Notes under the pieces: model-generated
Told to the model about the DNA's origin: nothing
Seen by the model: the letters and a program-made list of their open reading frames with translations, nothing else
Database searches by the model: none
NCBI RefSeq assembly: GCF_003011125.1
Contig: NZ_PXVC01000031.1
Span: 1-41,760 of the forward strand
DNA length: 41,760 nucleotides
Direction of reading: 5' to 3'
DNA from: Synechococcus lacustris str. Tous
GTDB taxonomy: Bacteria > Cyanobacteriota > Cyanobacteriia > PCC-6307 > Cyanobiaceae
Translations under genes and position numbers: made by a program
In this document: positions 15,190 to 23,061 of the stretch, piece after piece
Position numbering within the stretch: position 1 is the stretch's first letter
Layout: each line of letters begins with the position of its first letter

Positions 15190-16265
15190 GCGCTCCAAGG
15201 CTAGAGATTCATCTCGAGCACCTTCAACACAACGCAAGAACGATGGTGAATCGACTTGCGAGCCAAGGCATAAAGATCACTGGTGTAAGCAAATCAACGC
15301 TGGGAATGCCTGAAATAGCACGCACCTGGGTAGCAGCAGGGGTGCATTCGATTGGAGAAGCGCGCATTGAATCAATTGAAATCCTGAATCGTTGCGAATT
15401 AGGTGTTCCCTTGCTTCTGATTCGTTCACCAATGCTCAGCCAGGTGGAGCGGGTGGTGGCCCATGCGGCCATCAGTTGCAATAGCGAACTAATCGTGCTC
15501 AAAGCCCTTGCTGCGGCGGCGGCTTGCCAGGGAGTACGCCATGGGGTGATGTTGATGGTGGAGCTTGGGGATTTGCGCGAAGGCGTCCTCGCCGCAGACC
15601 TGGAGGCGATGGTGGTGCTTACCTTGGCGCTACCAAGTTTGTTGCTGGTGGGGATAGGCACCAATTTGGGTTGCCAGCACGGGATCGCTCCTGATCCAAC
15701 CAACATGGCGGAGCTATCGCGGCTAATTAATGCCATGGAGGCACGTTTTGGCATCAAATTGGAGTGGTGTTCCGGTGGCAACTCCGCCAATCTTCCCTGG
15801 CTAGCAAGCGGTGGGAAGCCAGGCCGGATCAACCACCTGCGCCTTGGCGAGGCACTGCTACTCGGCAGAGAACCTCTCACCCGCAAGCAAATACCAGGGC
15901 TCTATACGGATGCCATAACCCTGGTAGCTGAGGTGATTGAGTGCAAGCTAAAACCAAGCCAACCGTGGGGAACACCCCACTCCACGAGCTTTTCTAATGA
16001 ACCAACAACATCACAAATAACTCCACAAATAACGCCAGCTCAACCCATGACAAGGCGAGCCCTACTTGCCCTTGGCGAGCAGGATGCAGATCCAGCGGGC
16101 CTTAGCGCAGCTCAACTCACCATTGAGGGAGCCTCCAGCGACCACCTAGTGGTTAGCGGAGCAACCATGAAACTTGGGGTTGGAGACGAGCAACGCTTTC
16201 AGATCAGCTACAGCGCCCTATTGAGGGCGATGACTTCACCATTCGTGAGCCGTTGTTTCATCTGA
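15186..16265 (+). CDS. Ornithine/alanine racemase-like PLP enzyme (fold type III)
   Basis: Read from the TTG at 15186 (TTGA overlap with the preceding stop) this is a 359-residue protein; an in-frame GTG at 15162 is an alternative. It matches the alanine/ornithine racemase group: LEIHLEHLQHNA, then Lys36 in ITGVSKSTLG as the PLP lysine, IGEARIESIEIL, MVELGDLREGV, GIGTNLGCQHG and CSGGNSANLP. A low-complexity stretch of Thr/Gln/Pro/Ser replaces part of the C-terminal domain loop at about residues 265-285. It probably interconverts L and D forms of an amino acid that the DUF1611 partner then modifies, or the reverse. The exact substrate is not determinable. Confidence 0.85.
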   Translation: MSAPRLEIHLEHLQHNARTMVNRLASQGIKITGVSKSTLGMPEIARTWVAAGVHSIGEARIESIEILNRCELGVPLLLIRSPMLSQVERVVAHAAISCNSELIVLKALAAAAACQGVRHGVMLMVELGDLREGVLAADLEAMVVLTLALPSLLLVGIGTNLGCQHGIAPDPTNMAELSRLINAMEARFGIKLEWCSGGNSANLPWLASGGKPGRINHLRLGEALLLGREPLTRKQIPGLYTDAITLVAEVIECKLKPSQPWGTPHSTSFSNEPTTSQITPQITPAQPMTRRALLALGEQDADPAGLSAAQLTIEGASSDHLVVSGATMKLGVGDEQRFQISYSALLRAMTSPFVSRCFI

Positions 16266-16285
16266 AATATTTTTAGCAGCAAAAT

Positions 16286-16846
16286 TTAATGAATAAAAGA
16301 AAGCGCTCCACCCAACACAAGCAAAGTGATCGCTGCTGTTTTTCTATAGGCAATTGCTGATTTTTTCAGCAGTAAATAAGTTCCACCGGCTATAACAGCG
16401 GAGCTAAAAAGTGCAGCACTCCACCAAATCAAACTTGTGTTGTCTTTAGGTGCTTCCAAGCCATGCAACATGGCGTGAATTGAAACCGCTGCTGCCACCA
16501 CAATGCCGCTGATTTTATTTGCGCTGAAGTTATTAGGAAATCTCCAAGACAGCAGAGAAATGCCAGCGAGCACGGATATGGCCAATGCTGCCAACAGCTC
16601 AGCTGATCCAAGCTGGAAACCTGAAAAGCCCACTGCGGCGCCAACAACAGCACCAGCAAGGGCCCACAACAGCAGCTGGGAGGAGATGGAAGCCGCTGCG
16701 GTGCCAACAGCGATCAGCATCAACAGATGATCAAAACCCAGCAACGGGTGGGTAGCACCGGCAAGGGCACCTCCGGTAGCGCTGCCGTGGGCCATGGCGG
16801 CTGATCCAACGCTGAATGCCAGCAAAAGAGCAATAAAGCGTTTCAT
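16286..16846 (-). CDS. HupE/UreJ family nickel/cobalt permease
   Basis: A 186-residue protein with an N-terminal signal-like helix and about six membrane segments. The family motif HPLLGFDHLLMLIAVG follows at residues 33-48 and a second His motif is VSIHAMLHGLE. HupE/UreJ proteins move nickel or cobalt ions, supplying urease, hydrogenase or cobalamin. No hydrogenase or urease gene is in the window, although larC (a nickel-cofactor gene) is at 29.3 kb. It stands alone on the minus strand, with a 20-base gap to the racemase gene end. Confidence 0.88.
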   Translation of the reverse strand: MKRFIALLLAFSVGSAAMAHGSATGGALAGATHPLLGFDHLLMLIAVGTAAASISSQLLLWALAGAVVGAAVGFSGFQLGSAELLAALAISVLAGISLLSWRFPNNFSANKISGIVVAAAVSIHAMLHGLEAPKDNTSLIWWSAALFSSAVIAGGTYLLLKKSAIAYRKTAAITLLVLGGALSFIH

Positions 16847-16922
16847 TGGTTTTTCTTGTTCTAGCCATTAATATAGTTGCGAAAGGCTTGATTTCACAAC
16901 CAGCCCAAAACCAGTTATCACC

Positions 16923-17159
16923 ATGCGGGACGACGATTTTTCTTTAGCAGACGATATGGCGGAAGATAATGGCCATGATGAACTTTCCTCCATAGCTGAT
17001 TTAGGTGCTGAGCACTGGCAGGAGGAGATCGAATTCTTGGAACAACGATTACGGGGAGATCAAGGTGAAATAGATAAAGACGACAGGGAAACCTGCCAAG
17101 TTGCTTTAGAAATCGCTCGGGATAACCTCCAAAACTGCCTTAAAGGCAAAAAAGATTAA
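16923..17159 (+). CDS. Small acidic protein, unknown
   Basis: A 78-residue soluble protein, very acidic in its first half (DDDFSLADDMAED) with a helical, charged second half (EEIEFLEQRLRGD, LEIARDNLQNCLKGKK). No family recognised. It starts with ATG, 76 bases from the divergent hupE start, and its last 20 bases overlap the 3' end of the photolyase gene. Size, composition and good placement support a real gene. Confidence 0.6.
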   Translation: MRDDDFSLADDMAEDNGHDELSSIADLGAEHWQEEIEFLEQRLRGDQGEIDKDDRETCQVALEIARDNLQNCLKGKKD

Positions 17160-18555
17160 GTTGGGCGGGATTTAGCGGTTTGGCCGGTTTTGCAAAACTC
17201 ACAATTGGTTTTGGGTAGGAGCTACCAATCACACAACCAACTCGATCTTGGGTTTGTGGATCCATAGTCCACGGTTGATGTAGATATACCGCTGGCACAC
17301 GGCGTAATTCAGGTAGCCATCTACGAATAAAATTGCCGGATAAATCGTGATCAAGACCTTGCTTAAGGGGGTTATATATACGCACGGTTTTATTTCCCGT
17401 GGTGCCAGATTGCATTTGGCACTGGCTCCAATGGATGCCAGGCTCATAATCAATAAATAGGCGGGCTAAATGCATGCCGCTTTCGCGCCAGGGGAGCAGC
17501 AGTTGGTAACTCGCAACGGAAATAAGCATTGCCCGCATGCGGAAATTAAGCCAGCCGGTAGCAATTAAAGAACGCATGCAGGCATCTACAAACGGCAGGC
17601 CAGTGCAACCCAAAGCCCAGGCCTTTAAACGTTTTTCATTGCTGCTGCGCTGCACAAACCTGCCGCTGTAAAGCTCTTGATATTCAAGGCTGGGCTTACT
17701 TTCAAGCTTTTGAATAAAATGGCAATGCCAGTGAAGGCGATTGTCAAAGCGCTGCAAAGATCTGCTCCAGCTGCGCTCTGCGGGGCTATCGGCAAAACAG
17801 AAACGACGCTTTCTTGTGAGTTGCACCACTTCACGCAATGAAAGGGTGCCCCAGCTCAAATGGGGGGAGAGGCGGGAGCAGCTGGCGGCCGCGGTTATCG
17901 GGCTTGAGATATCAGCCTGGTAGCGACGGCTGCGTTCAGTTAAAAAGCTTGATAGCAACTGAACAGCCTCACGGCTGCCTCCATGCTGCCTGCGTGGCAA
18001 TAAATCGGGCTCTAGGCCCAGCCCATGGGTAGAGGGAATTTCACCAATTTCTATGCCCTCCAAGGGTGTTAAGCGCTCCGGCGGCGGGGTGAGCATTTCA
18101 GCCATGCGGCCCTCCCAGCGGCGGGCCCAACCCTTGCGGTTTTTTAGCCCGCGAATAACACCGAACTGGGCAAATTCATGCCACCTAATCGAATGCCGCC
18201 TCGCCCAGGCGGCCACCCGTAAATCACGGGCGTAGGTAAAACCATTACCGGTTTCCTCATGGCTCCAAAGGCCAGCGATGCCAAATTGATGGTGGGCCCG
18301 CTCCAACACCTGTTCCACCTGGCCGCAGCGCACCACTAGGGGTTGCCCTAAACGGGCTAAGGACAACCTCAACTCCAACAAGCTTTCAGCACAGAATTGC
18401 CATTGCCTCCCAGAACAATCGCTTTGCTGCCAGTAGTGGGGTTCCACCACATAAAGGGGAAGTACCGCACCTAGCCGGCTGGCTTCCAACAGCGGTTTGT
18501 GGTCTGCAATACGCAGATCCCGCTTGAACCACACAACCTGCAGGGGGCCCTTCAC
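17140..18555 (-). CDS. Cryptochrome/photolyase family protein
   Basis: A 471-residue flavoprotein. The N-terminal antenna domain starts VVWFKRDLRIADHKPLLEA; the FAD-binding helical domain shows LSPHLSWGTLSLREV, HCHFIQKLES, GLPFVDACMRSLIATGWLNFRMR, HWSQCQMQSGTTGNKTVRIYNP and FIRRWLPELR. It most likely repairs UV pyrimidine dimers with blue light. The Asn of RIYNP is in the position that contacts flavin N5 in photolyases. The segment SGTTGNKTVRIYNP differs from the SGTDAAPYFRIFNP type of E. coli PhrB, so subclass (CPD photolyase or cryptochrome-like) is open. Start is GTG. Confidence 0.88.
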   Translation of the reverse strand: MKGPLQVVWFKRDLRIADHKPLLEASRLGAVLPLYVVEPHYWQQSDCSGRQWQFCAESLLELRLSLARLGQPLVVRCGQVEQVLERAHHQFGIAGLWSHEETGNGFTYARDLRVAAWARRHSIRWHEFAQFGVIRGLKNRKGWARRWEGRMAEMLTPPPERLTPLEGIEIGEIPSTHGLGLEPDLLPRRQHGGSREAVQLLSSFLTERSRRYQADISSPITAAASCSRLSPHLSWGTLSLREVVQLTRKRRFCFADSPAERSWSRSLQRFDNRLHWHCHFIQKLESKPSLEYQELYSGRFVQRSSNEKRLKAWALGCTGLPFVDACMRSLIATGWLNFRMRAMLISVASYQLLLPWRESGMHLARLFIDYEPGIHWSQCQMQSGTTGNKTVRIYNPLKQGLDHDLSGNFIRRWLPELRRVPAVYLHQPWTMDPQTQDRVGCVIGSSYPKPIVSFAKPAKPLNPAQLNLFCL

Positions 18556-18628
18556 AAGCTCTAGTGAACCAAAACCGCTTCTTGTTAAAAGATAGAAGAA
18601 AAAGCAAGCGATCTAACGGGAAAACTAC

Positions 18629-18802
18629 TTATTCATGCCAGCGCATGCTCTCGAGGTGTTCTAAAATATTTTTACGAACTTCCATTAATTCATTAAAGCA
18701 TTCTTGATTATGGGCACAATTGCGAAGTTTTGGATCTGGCTTTAAAACCGATTCAATAAACAGATCCAAGCCGCGATTCCACTTATCTTTTTGATCAATC
18801 AC
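18629..18802 (-). CDS. Small protein of 57 residues, unknown
   Basis: A short frame with a strong ribosome site (GGAGGG seven bases before the GTG at 18802). It encodes a charged helical protein containing WNRGLDLFIESVLKPDP, NCAHNQECFNELMEVR and a C-terminal EHLESMRWHE. Two Cys lie seven residues apart. The amino-acid pattern (amphipathic, Trp-containing, no odd composition) is that of a real soluble protein. It is 73 bases upstream of the photolyase start on the same strand and may share its transcript. Family not recognised. Confidence 0.6.
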   Translation of the reverse strand: MIDQKDKWNRGLDLFIESVLKPDPKLRNCAHNQECFNELMEVRKNILEHLESMRWHE

Positions 18803-18863
18803 CAATCAGCCCTCCAGGCTTGCACATAAAAGCAGATTTACTTTTACAAATTTGGATCCGATT

Positions 18864-19103
18864 TCAATGGTTTTGAGTTGAACTCCTAACAAGGGCGCCA
18901 TGGGAGCAAAGGGAAACTCCAGTGGCCCAAGCAGATTGGGGCAATTTACTTTCCGCCCTGCACTTATCCAATCTCATTTGCTCAGAGGCTAAGGCGCCAA
19001 GCAGAACAAAAAATGCACCGGTAATTATACTCAGCAAAGCGGATAAGGTTTTGGGGTTCGCCTGCCCGTTTAAGGCAGGCTTTACACCCTCATCACTAAA
19101 CAT
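18864..19103 (-). CDS. Possible small single-pass membrane protein
   Basis: A 79-residue frame with one hydrophobic helix (LSALLSIITGAFFVLLGALA, about residues 20-39) after a short soluble head, and a Ser/Cys-rich tail without pattern. A GGTGAG lies just before the ATG. Support is limited to the membrane helix and the ribosome site; the C-terminal half looks less protein-like, so the frame may be partly fortuitous or decaying. It sits in a gene-poor stretch (18.56-19.19 kb). Confidence 0.35.
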   Translation of the reverse strand: MFSDEGVKPALNGQANPKTLSALLSIITGAFFVLLGALASEQMRLDKCRAESKLPQSAWATGVSLCSHGALVRSSTQNH

Positions 19104-19189
19104 TGGCTCACCAGAGATTAAACATGATTAGGAGCTCAATGGCCGCAGCTTCTGTATCAAGTGATGCGAAATAACAAAACAACTTTTCA

Positions 19190-19486
19190 ATGGATTTCAG
19201 CTTGGCTAGGTTTAGGGCTTGCTTAGCTTTGCTCAAAATGGATATCCCCCTCCAAGAGCAAAATCAAAAGTGGTTTAAAAGCCACCTACTTGATCGATCC
19301 ATAGAACTTCAGGAGCTCTATGAGCTCCCCCAGGGGGAGCTCGACCTGCTTTTGGCTGAAACAGCGGAGCTGAGGAGCGACTCAGTGAATAGAGATCGCA
19401 ACCATGGCAAGTGGTGCACTGCGGGCTATTTCCTTGAGCTTGCCCGACTAATTGATCAAAGGCGGGGGCGCGAAACGAGCACCTAG
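19190..19486 (+). CDS. Small protein of unknown function
   Basis: A 98-residue soluble protein. The first 16 residues are hydrophobic and basic and may not be translated; the ATG at 19238 (82 residues, MDIPLQEQNQKWF) is an alternative start. The core is charged and helical (SIELQELYELPQGELDLLLAETAELR, then KWCTAGYFLELARLIDQRRG). Family not recognised. It lies just upstream of the hli promoter on the same strand. Confidence 0.55.
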   Translation: MDFSLARFRACLALLKMDIPLQEQNQKWFKSHLLDRSIELQELYELPQGELDLLLAETAELRSDSVNRDRNHGKWCTAGYFLELARLIDQRRGRETST

Positions 19487-19505
19487 GGGCCATAAAGGGA
19501 GGATC

Positions 19506-19523
19506 TTTACAATCCGTTACAAA
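19506..19523 (+). promoter_or_regulatory. HLR1 element (RpaB-binding site) in the hli promoter
   Basis: Two direct copies of the octamer, TTTACAAT and GTTACAAA, separated by CC, match the published HLR1 consensus (G/T)TTACA(T/A)(T/A)-NN-(G/T)TTACA(T/A)(T/A). A -10-like TAATAT follows at 19529-19534, five bases beyond the element, so HLR1 covers the -35 region, the arrangement associated with RpaB-dependent activation. The start codon of the Hli gene is 33 bases further on. Confidence 0.75.
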
Positions 19524-19555
19524 GCCTGTAATATTTCGCAACACGCAAACCAGCA

Positions 19556-19792
19556 ATGGACAACTCCGCCAGCAACAGCAAATTGTTCCAAGCCCGCGCC
19601 GAGCAGATGACCCACATGGAGCAATTGCAAAAAGTTGAGCGCTTCAATGGCCGTGCGGCCATGGTTGGCATCGTGATTGGAGTTGTTGTAGAAGGCCTCA
19701 CTGGCTTTGGCATTGCCCACCAGATTGGCCTTGGCGCGTTAGTTGATGGCTACGCCGCCTGCAGAGCTCAATTTTTACCCTTCTGTTTTTGA
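19556..19792 (+). CDS. High-light-inducible protein (Hli/SCP family)
   Basis: A 78-residue protein with one membrane helix carrying the chlorophyll-binding signature ERFNGRAAMVG (about residues 28-38) of the extended LHC family. The C-terminal QIGLGALVDGYAACRAQ tail is of the picocyanobacterial type. Hli proteins sit in thylakoids, bind chlorophyll and carotenoid, and protect photosystem II assembly intermediates under light stress. A consensus HLR1 element lies in its promoter. The last 18 bases overlap the end of the GAF gene on the other strand. Confidence 0.92.
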   Translation: MDNSASNSKLFQARAEQMTHMEQLQKVERFNGRAAMVGIVIGVVVEGLTGFGIAHQIGLGALVDGYAACRAQFLPFCF

Positions 19793-20545
19793 GTTTATTT
19801 TTGAACGATAATTATTTCTAAATTTCTCTTTTTCATCCTGCTTCCAAATTTCTAAAACCTCAGGGAATTGATCTTCCATGCAGGCATCGCAAACTCCATG
19901 GCTGAAATTGAGGCTGGATCGCTTAGATAGATACTGATCTAGATATTGCCACTGTCCATCCTCATTTTTTGCTTTGCGACAGTAGGAACAGGTGGAGATA
20001 ATATTGGGCGAGTGATCCAAACTACAATATGAATCTAGTAATCGCACAGCCCTAAGCCTTAGGTCTAAGAATGAAACCGCCTGCCGTGCAAGCGCTTCCA
20101 TAATTTTAATTTGGGATTTGTTCAAGGATTTTGGCGTTCTATCAATAACGCAGAGAGTACCAATTCGATGATCTTGATTATTCTGGAGAGGGAAACCTCC
20201 ATAAAACCTTATATTGGGTTCGCCGCAAACTAATGGATTATCGTGGAATCGTTGATCATTCAAAGCATCTTCAACAATTAAAGGCTCAAATGTGTGAATA
20301 GCATGGGCGCAAAAAGACCAATCTCTTGGTGTTTCCAACACATCAACACCAACTTTTGCCTTAAACCATTGCTTATTTTCATCCACCAAACTCATTAATG
20401 CAATTGGAGTATCACAAACCTCTGCTGCTATTAATGTTAAATCGTTATAAGACTGTTCCGGCTGGGTGCCAAGAATTCGGTATTCCTGCAGGGCGTGCAG
20501 CCGATCTGCTTCGTTGAAAGGAATGCTGGCTGCTTTCATGGCCAA
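19775..20545 (-). CDS. Single-GAF-domain protein with C-terminal Cys/His motif
   Basis: A 256-residue cytoplasmic protein. Residues about 10-165 form a GAF domain (IAAEVCDTPIALMSLVDENKQWFKAKVG, RDWSFCAHAIHTFEPLIVEDA, FYGGFPLQN, IGTLCVIDR). The tail contains CSYCRKAKNEDGQW and SHGVCDACM, a paired CxxC arrangement of a type found at the end of bacterial GAF and sensor proteins, possibly binding zinc. No kinase or cyclase output domain is present. The Cys of WSFCAHAI is not at the usual bilin-attachment position, so a chromophore is not supported. A tandem 15-base repeat lies just before the start. Confidence 0.85.
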   Translation of the reverse strand: MAMKAASIPFNEADRLHALQEYRILGTQPEQSYNDLTLIAAEVCDTPIALMSLVDENKQWFKAKVGVDVLETPRDWSFCAHAIHTFEPLIVEDALNDQRFHDNPLVCGEPNIRFYGGFPLQNNQDHRIGTLCVIDRTPKSLNKSQIKIMEALARQAVSFLDLRLRAVRLLDSYCSLDHSPNIISTCSYCRKAKNEDGQWQYLDQYLSKRSSLNFSHGVCDACMEDQFPEVLEIWKQDEKEKFRNNYRSKINSKTEG

Positions 20546-20557
20546 TTTCCCATTTGC

Positions 20558-20587
20558 TCTATCTCTAGGGGATCTATCTCTAGGGGA
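20558..20587. repeat. Two tandem copies of a 15-base unit upstream of the GAF gene
   Basis: TCTATCTCTAGGGGA occurs twice, perfectly and back to back. The block begins 13 bases from the GAF ATG (minus strand), so it lies in the 5' untranslated or promoter region. It may be a slippage product or a double operator; a ribosome-binding role is unlikely at this distance. Confidence 0.8.
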
Positions 20588-20643
20588 AATTTGTTCCTAA
20601 CAAGAATTACTCATTCAAACTTAATCTATTTTTTGTGCAGCCT

Positions 20644-21315
20644 CTAATTTTCCCTCCTGGGGGCATCCCTTCGGCCCGCCAACACCTCTTGCACCTGCCG
20701 CCAGCTAACGCCGTGATGGGCTAGGGCCACCTGAAGGTGAAATAACAAATCAGCAGCTTCTGCGGCAATTTGATCTGGGGCATTGTCTTTACAAGCCATC
20801 ACAAATTCAACGCTCTCTTCGCCAATTTTTTTAAGAATTCGATTATCACCACCCTCCAGCAATTTATTTGTGTAGCTGCCAGGTTCAGGATCCTTCAGCC
20901 GCCCCTGGATAACCCTTGCCAATTCCGTGCAGGCATCGACAGGCGGTGGCAGCGCCGCAGCACCGCCGGAGCTGATTTGGTTTCCAGAGCCATAAAAACA
21001 ACTGCGGGCACCCGTATGGCAGGCGATGCCGCCCTGCTGTTCGATGCTGAGCAACAACACATCGGCATCGCAGTCGTAGCGAATCGCCTTGAGGTGTTGG
21101 AAATGGCCACTGCTGGAGCCTTTGTGCCACAGCTCCTGGCGGGAGCGACTCCAATAGTGCACCTGGCCGCTGGCAAGGGTTTGCGCCAAGGCCTGGCGAT
21201 TCATCCAAGCAAGCATCAACACCGCCCCATCAAGCCAATCCTGGGCAATGGCAGGAATCAGGCCGTCGGGGTTAAAACGCAGCTCTTCTAGGGGTAAAGC
21301 CCAAGGAGCATTCAT
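20644..21315 (-). CDS. hisIE: Bifunctional phosphoribosyl-AMP cyclohydrolase / phosphoribosyl-ATP pyrophosphatase
   Basis: A 223-residue fusion catalysing steps two and three of histidine synthesis. The N-terminal HisI domain (about 1-120) shows [39 protein letters not shown] and [10 protein letters not shown]. The Cys and Asp residues there bind the Zn and Mg of the cyclohydrolase. The C-terminal HisE domain shows [24 protein letters not shown] and [13 protein letters not shown], with the Glu-rich NTP-pyrophosphatase motif. Length is normal for the fused form. It is divergent from the QueD-like gene. Confidence 0.96.
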   Translation of the reverse strand: MNAPWALPLEELRFNPDGLIPAIAQDWLDGAVLMLAWMNRQALAQTLASGQVHYWSRSRQELWHKGSSSGHFQHLKAIRYDCDADVLLLSIEQQGGIACHTGARSCFYGSGNQISSGGAAALPPPVDACTELARVIQGRLKDPEPGSYTNKLLEGGDNRILKKIGEESVEFVMACKDNAPDQIAAEAADLLFHLQVALAHHGVSWRQVQEVLAGRRDAPRREN

Positions 21316-21365
21316 GGCCGCAGGGGAAACTGATTAAACAAGCTTCGCAGCGCACTGGCGCACCT

Positions 21366-21821
21366 ATGTACACCTGCTCTAAGCAGTTCGAGGGATTCCC
21401 CTGCTGCCACCGCCAACCAAACCATCCTGGCCACTGCCATTTTGTGCATGGCTACAGCCGTAGCTTCACCTGTTGGTTTGGCTCAAAAGAACTAAACCAG
21501 CATGGCTTTGTGGTGGATTTTTCCAGCCTCAAGGCATTACGTCAGGTTTTGGATCAGCAATTTGATCACACCTTTTTGGCAAATGCCGATGATCCCCTGC
21601 TGCCGGAATGGCAGCGGCTGCACGAATTGGGCGCCTTGGATCTGCGCGTGATGGCAAATGTTGGCATGGAAGGCAGTGCCCACTGGGTGTGGGAACAAAC
21701 CAATGCGCTTCTCTACGCCAGGGATGCTGGCCGCAGCTGGTGCTGGCAGGTGGAAGCTCGGGAAAACAGCAAAAATGCCGCCTATTGGCAATTGCCGCCG
21801 CCTTGGGCAAACCAGCAATAG
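21366..21821 (+). CDS. 6-carboxytetrahydropterin synthase (QueD) family protein
   Basis: A 151-residue T-fold protein. The stretch FPCCHRQPNHPGHCHFVHGYSRSF supplies the zinc-binding His residues, VDFSSLKAL and FDHTFLANADDPLL are family motifs. QueD makes 6-carboxytetrahydropterin in queuosine synthesis, while related 6-pyruvoyl-tetrahydropterin synthases make pterins, which cyanobacteria also glycosylate. This cyanobacterial branch could serve either, so I give no symbol. The protein runs into a 40-base gap before the Fur-family gene, which may share its transcript. Confidence 0.85.
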   Translation: MYTCSKQFEGFPCCHRQPNHPGHCHFVHGYSRSFTCWFGSKELNQHGFVVDFSSLKALRQVLDQQFDHTFLANADDPLLPEWQRLHELGALDLRVMANVGMEGSAHWVWEQTNALLYARDAGRSWCWQVEARENSKNAAYWQLPPPWANQQ

Positions 21822-21861
21822 GAATCATTTTTACTACAGTTGCTAAGAACTGGAGTGCTCC

Positions 21862-22248
21862 ATGGTGCTGAGTTCGGCAACCAGGCAAAACCTGCTGCTT
21901 GATGTGTTGCGCAGCAGTGAGGAGGAATTAAGTGGTCAAGCCCTCCACGCCCGCATCAAAGCAGAGGGTGGTGCCATTGGCCTCGCCACCGTGTATCGCC
22001 ATCTGCGCAGCCTGCAACAACAGGGGCAAGTGCGTTGCCGTCATCTGGCCAACGGAGAAGCCCTATATGCCCCTAGGGAAAGGGATGTGCACCATCTCAC
22101 CTGCGTTGAATGCGGCAGCAGTTCAGCCCTAGCCCAATGCCCCGTGGAACAGCAGTCCCTATCAATACACACGCCAACGGGTTTCACACCCCTATTTCAT
22201 ACCCTTGAGGTATTTGGGATTTGCGCTAACTGCAAACCAGCCAGCTAA
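21862..22248 (+). CDS. Fur-family regulator, probably Zur
   Basis: A 128-residue winged-helix repressor with the recognition region GLATVYRHLRSLQQQGQV, the metal-binding DVHHLTCVECGSS and a C-terminal CANC, giving the structural Cys4 zinc site. It is shorter than the second Fur protein at 27.96 kb and is followed 42 bases later by a COG0523 GTPase, a typical Zur-controlled gene. This context is why I favour Zur over Fur or PerR; it is inference. I saw no clear Zur palindrome in the short gaps around it. Confidence 0.78.
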   Translation: MVLSSATRQNLLLDVLRSSEEELSGQALHARIKAEGGAIGLATVYRHLRSLQQQGQVRCRHLANGEALYAPRERDVHHLTCVECGSSSALAQCPVEQQSLSIHTPTGFTPLFHTLEVFGICANCKPAS

Positions 22249-22290
22249 ACCAAAACACTAAAAACCATCCACGCACCATCACCTAATTGA

Positions 22291-23061
22291 ATGACCGCCA
22301 CCCCAAACAAAAAACCGATTCCAGTAACCATTCTCACGGGCTTTCTCGGCGCCGGTAAAACCACACTGCTCAATCACATCCTCGCCAACCAGGAGGGAGT
22401 TAAAACCGCAGTTTTAGTTAATGAATTTGGTGAAATCGGCATTGACAATGAATTAATTATCAATAGCAGTGATAACACAGTAGAGCTAAACAATGGCTGC
22501 ATTTGCTGCAGCATTAATGATGAACTGCTGCAAACGGTTTACAAGGTGCTCGATCGGCCGGATCCCATTGATTACATGGTGGTTGAAACCACTGGCCTTG
22601 CTGATCCATTGCCCGTTGCCATGACTTTTCTAGGTAGTGATTTACGTGATCTCACCCGGCTCGATTCGATAATTACGGTGGTGGATGCTGAAAATTTTGA
22701 TGCTGAAGTGCTCAACACCCAAGTTGGTAGAGCCCAGGTTCTTTATGGAGATATCTTATTGCTTAACAAAACAGATCTCGTATCAGCGGAACGCCTTAAA
22801 GAGCTGGAAAACCAGCTAGCAGAAGTGAAAAAAGATGCTCGGCTGCTGCATTGTGTTAAAGGGGAGGTGCCCTTACCTTTACTGCTAAGCCGGCGTCATA
22901 TTTTTCACTTAGCCGGCAAGCGCTTTTCCATAGACGACAGCGATTGGCAAGGGGAGCGCAGCAACCAAATAGTTTTGATCGGCAGAAATTTAAATCAGCC
23001 CAAATTACTTAAGCAGCTGCAAGCCTGCGAGGCACCTGATGCAGGCAAGGGTTTTAGTTAG
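22291..23061 (+). CDS. COG0523/CobW family GTPase with an internal in-frame deletion
   Basis: A 256-residue G3E GTPase with P-loop GFLGAGKTT (17-25), NEFGEIGID, the metal-binding CICC (70-73), ETTGLADP and NKTDL. Such proteins load metal (often zinc) onto client enzymes using GTP. Known cyanobacterial members are about 100 residues longer, with a His-rich loop and a full CobW C-terminal domain. Here [10 protein letters not shown] (ending at residue 200) jumps directly to [15 protein letters not shown], the last part of that domain. The His-rich loop and the first half of the domain are missing, without frameshift. The ribosome gap after the Zur-like gene suggests cotranscription. Confidence 0.88.
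   Translation: MTATPNKKPIPVTILTGFLGAGKTTLLNHILANQEGVKTAVLVNEFGEIGIDNELIINSSDNTVELNNGCICCSINDELLQTVYKVLDRPDPIDYMVVETTGLADPLPVAMTFLGSDLRDLTRLDSIITVVDAENFDAEVLNTQVGRAQVLYGDILLLNKTDLVSAERLKELENQLAEVKKDARLLHCVKGEVPLPLLLSRRHIFHLAGKRFSIDDSDWQGERSNQIVLIGRNLNQPKLLKQLQACEAPDAGKGFS

Noticed and set aside
15987-16050. Short near-repeat ACAAATAAC within the racemase gene as a mobile or regulatory repeat
   Set aside because: It is two imperfect 12-base copies inside a low-complexity coding loop, in frame, and explained by slippage.
19060-19080. Hairpin GCCTGCC-CGTTTAA-GGCAGGC as a terminator
   Set aside because: No gene ends near it on the plus strand, the T-run is only three bases, and on the minus strand it is within a possible coding frame.
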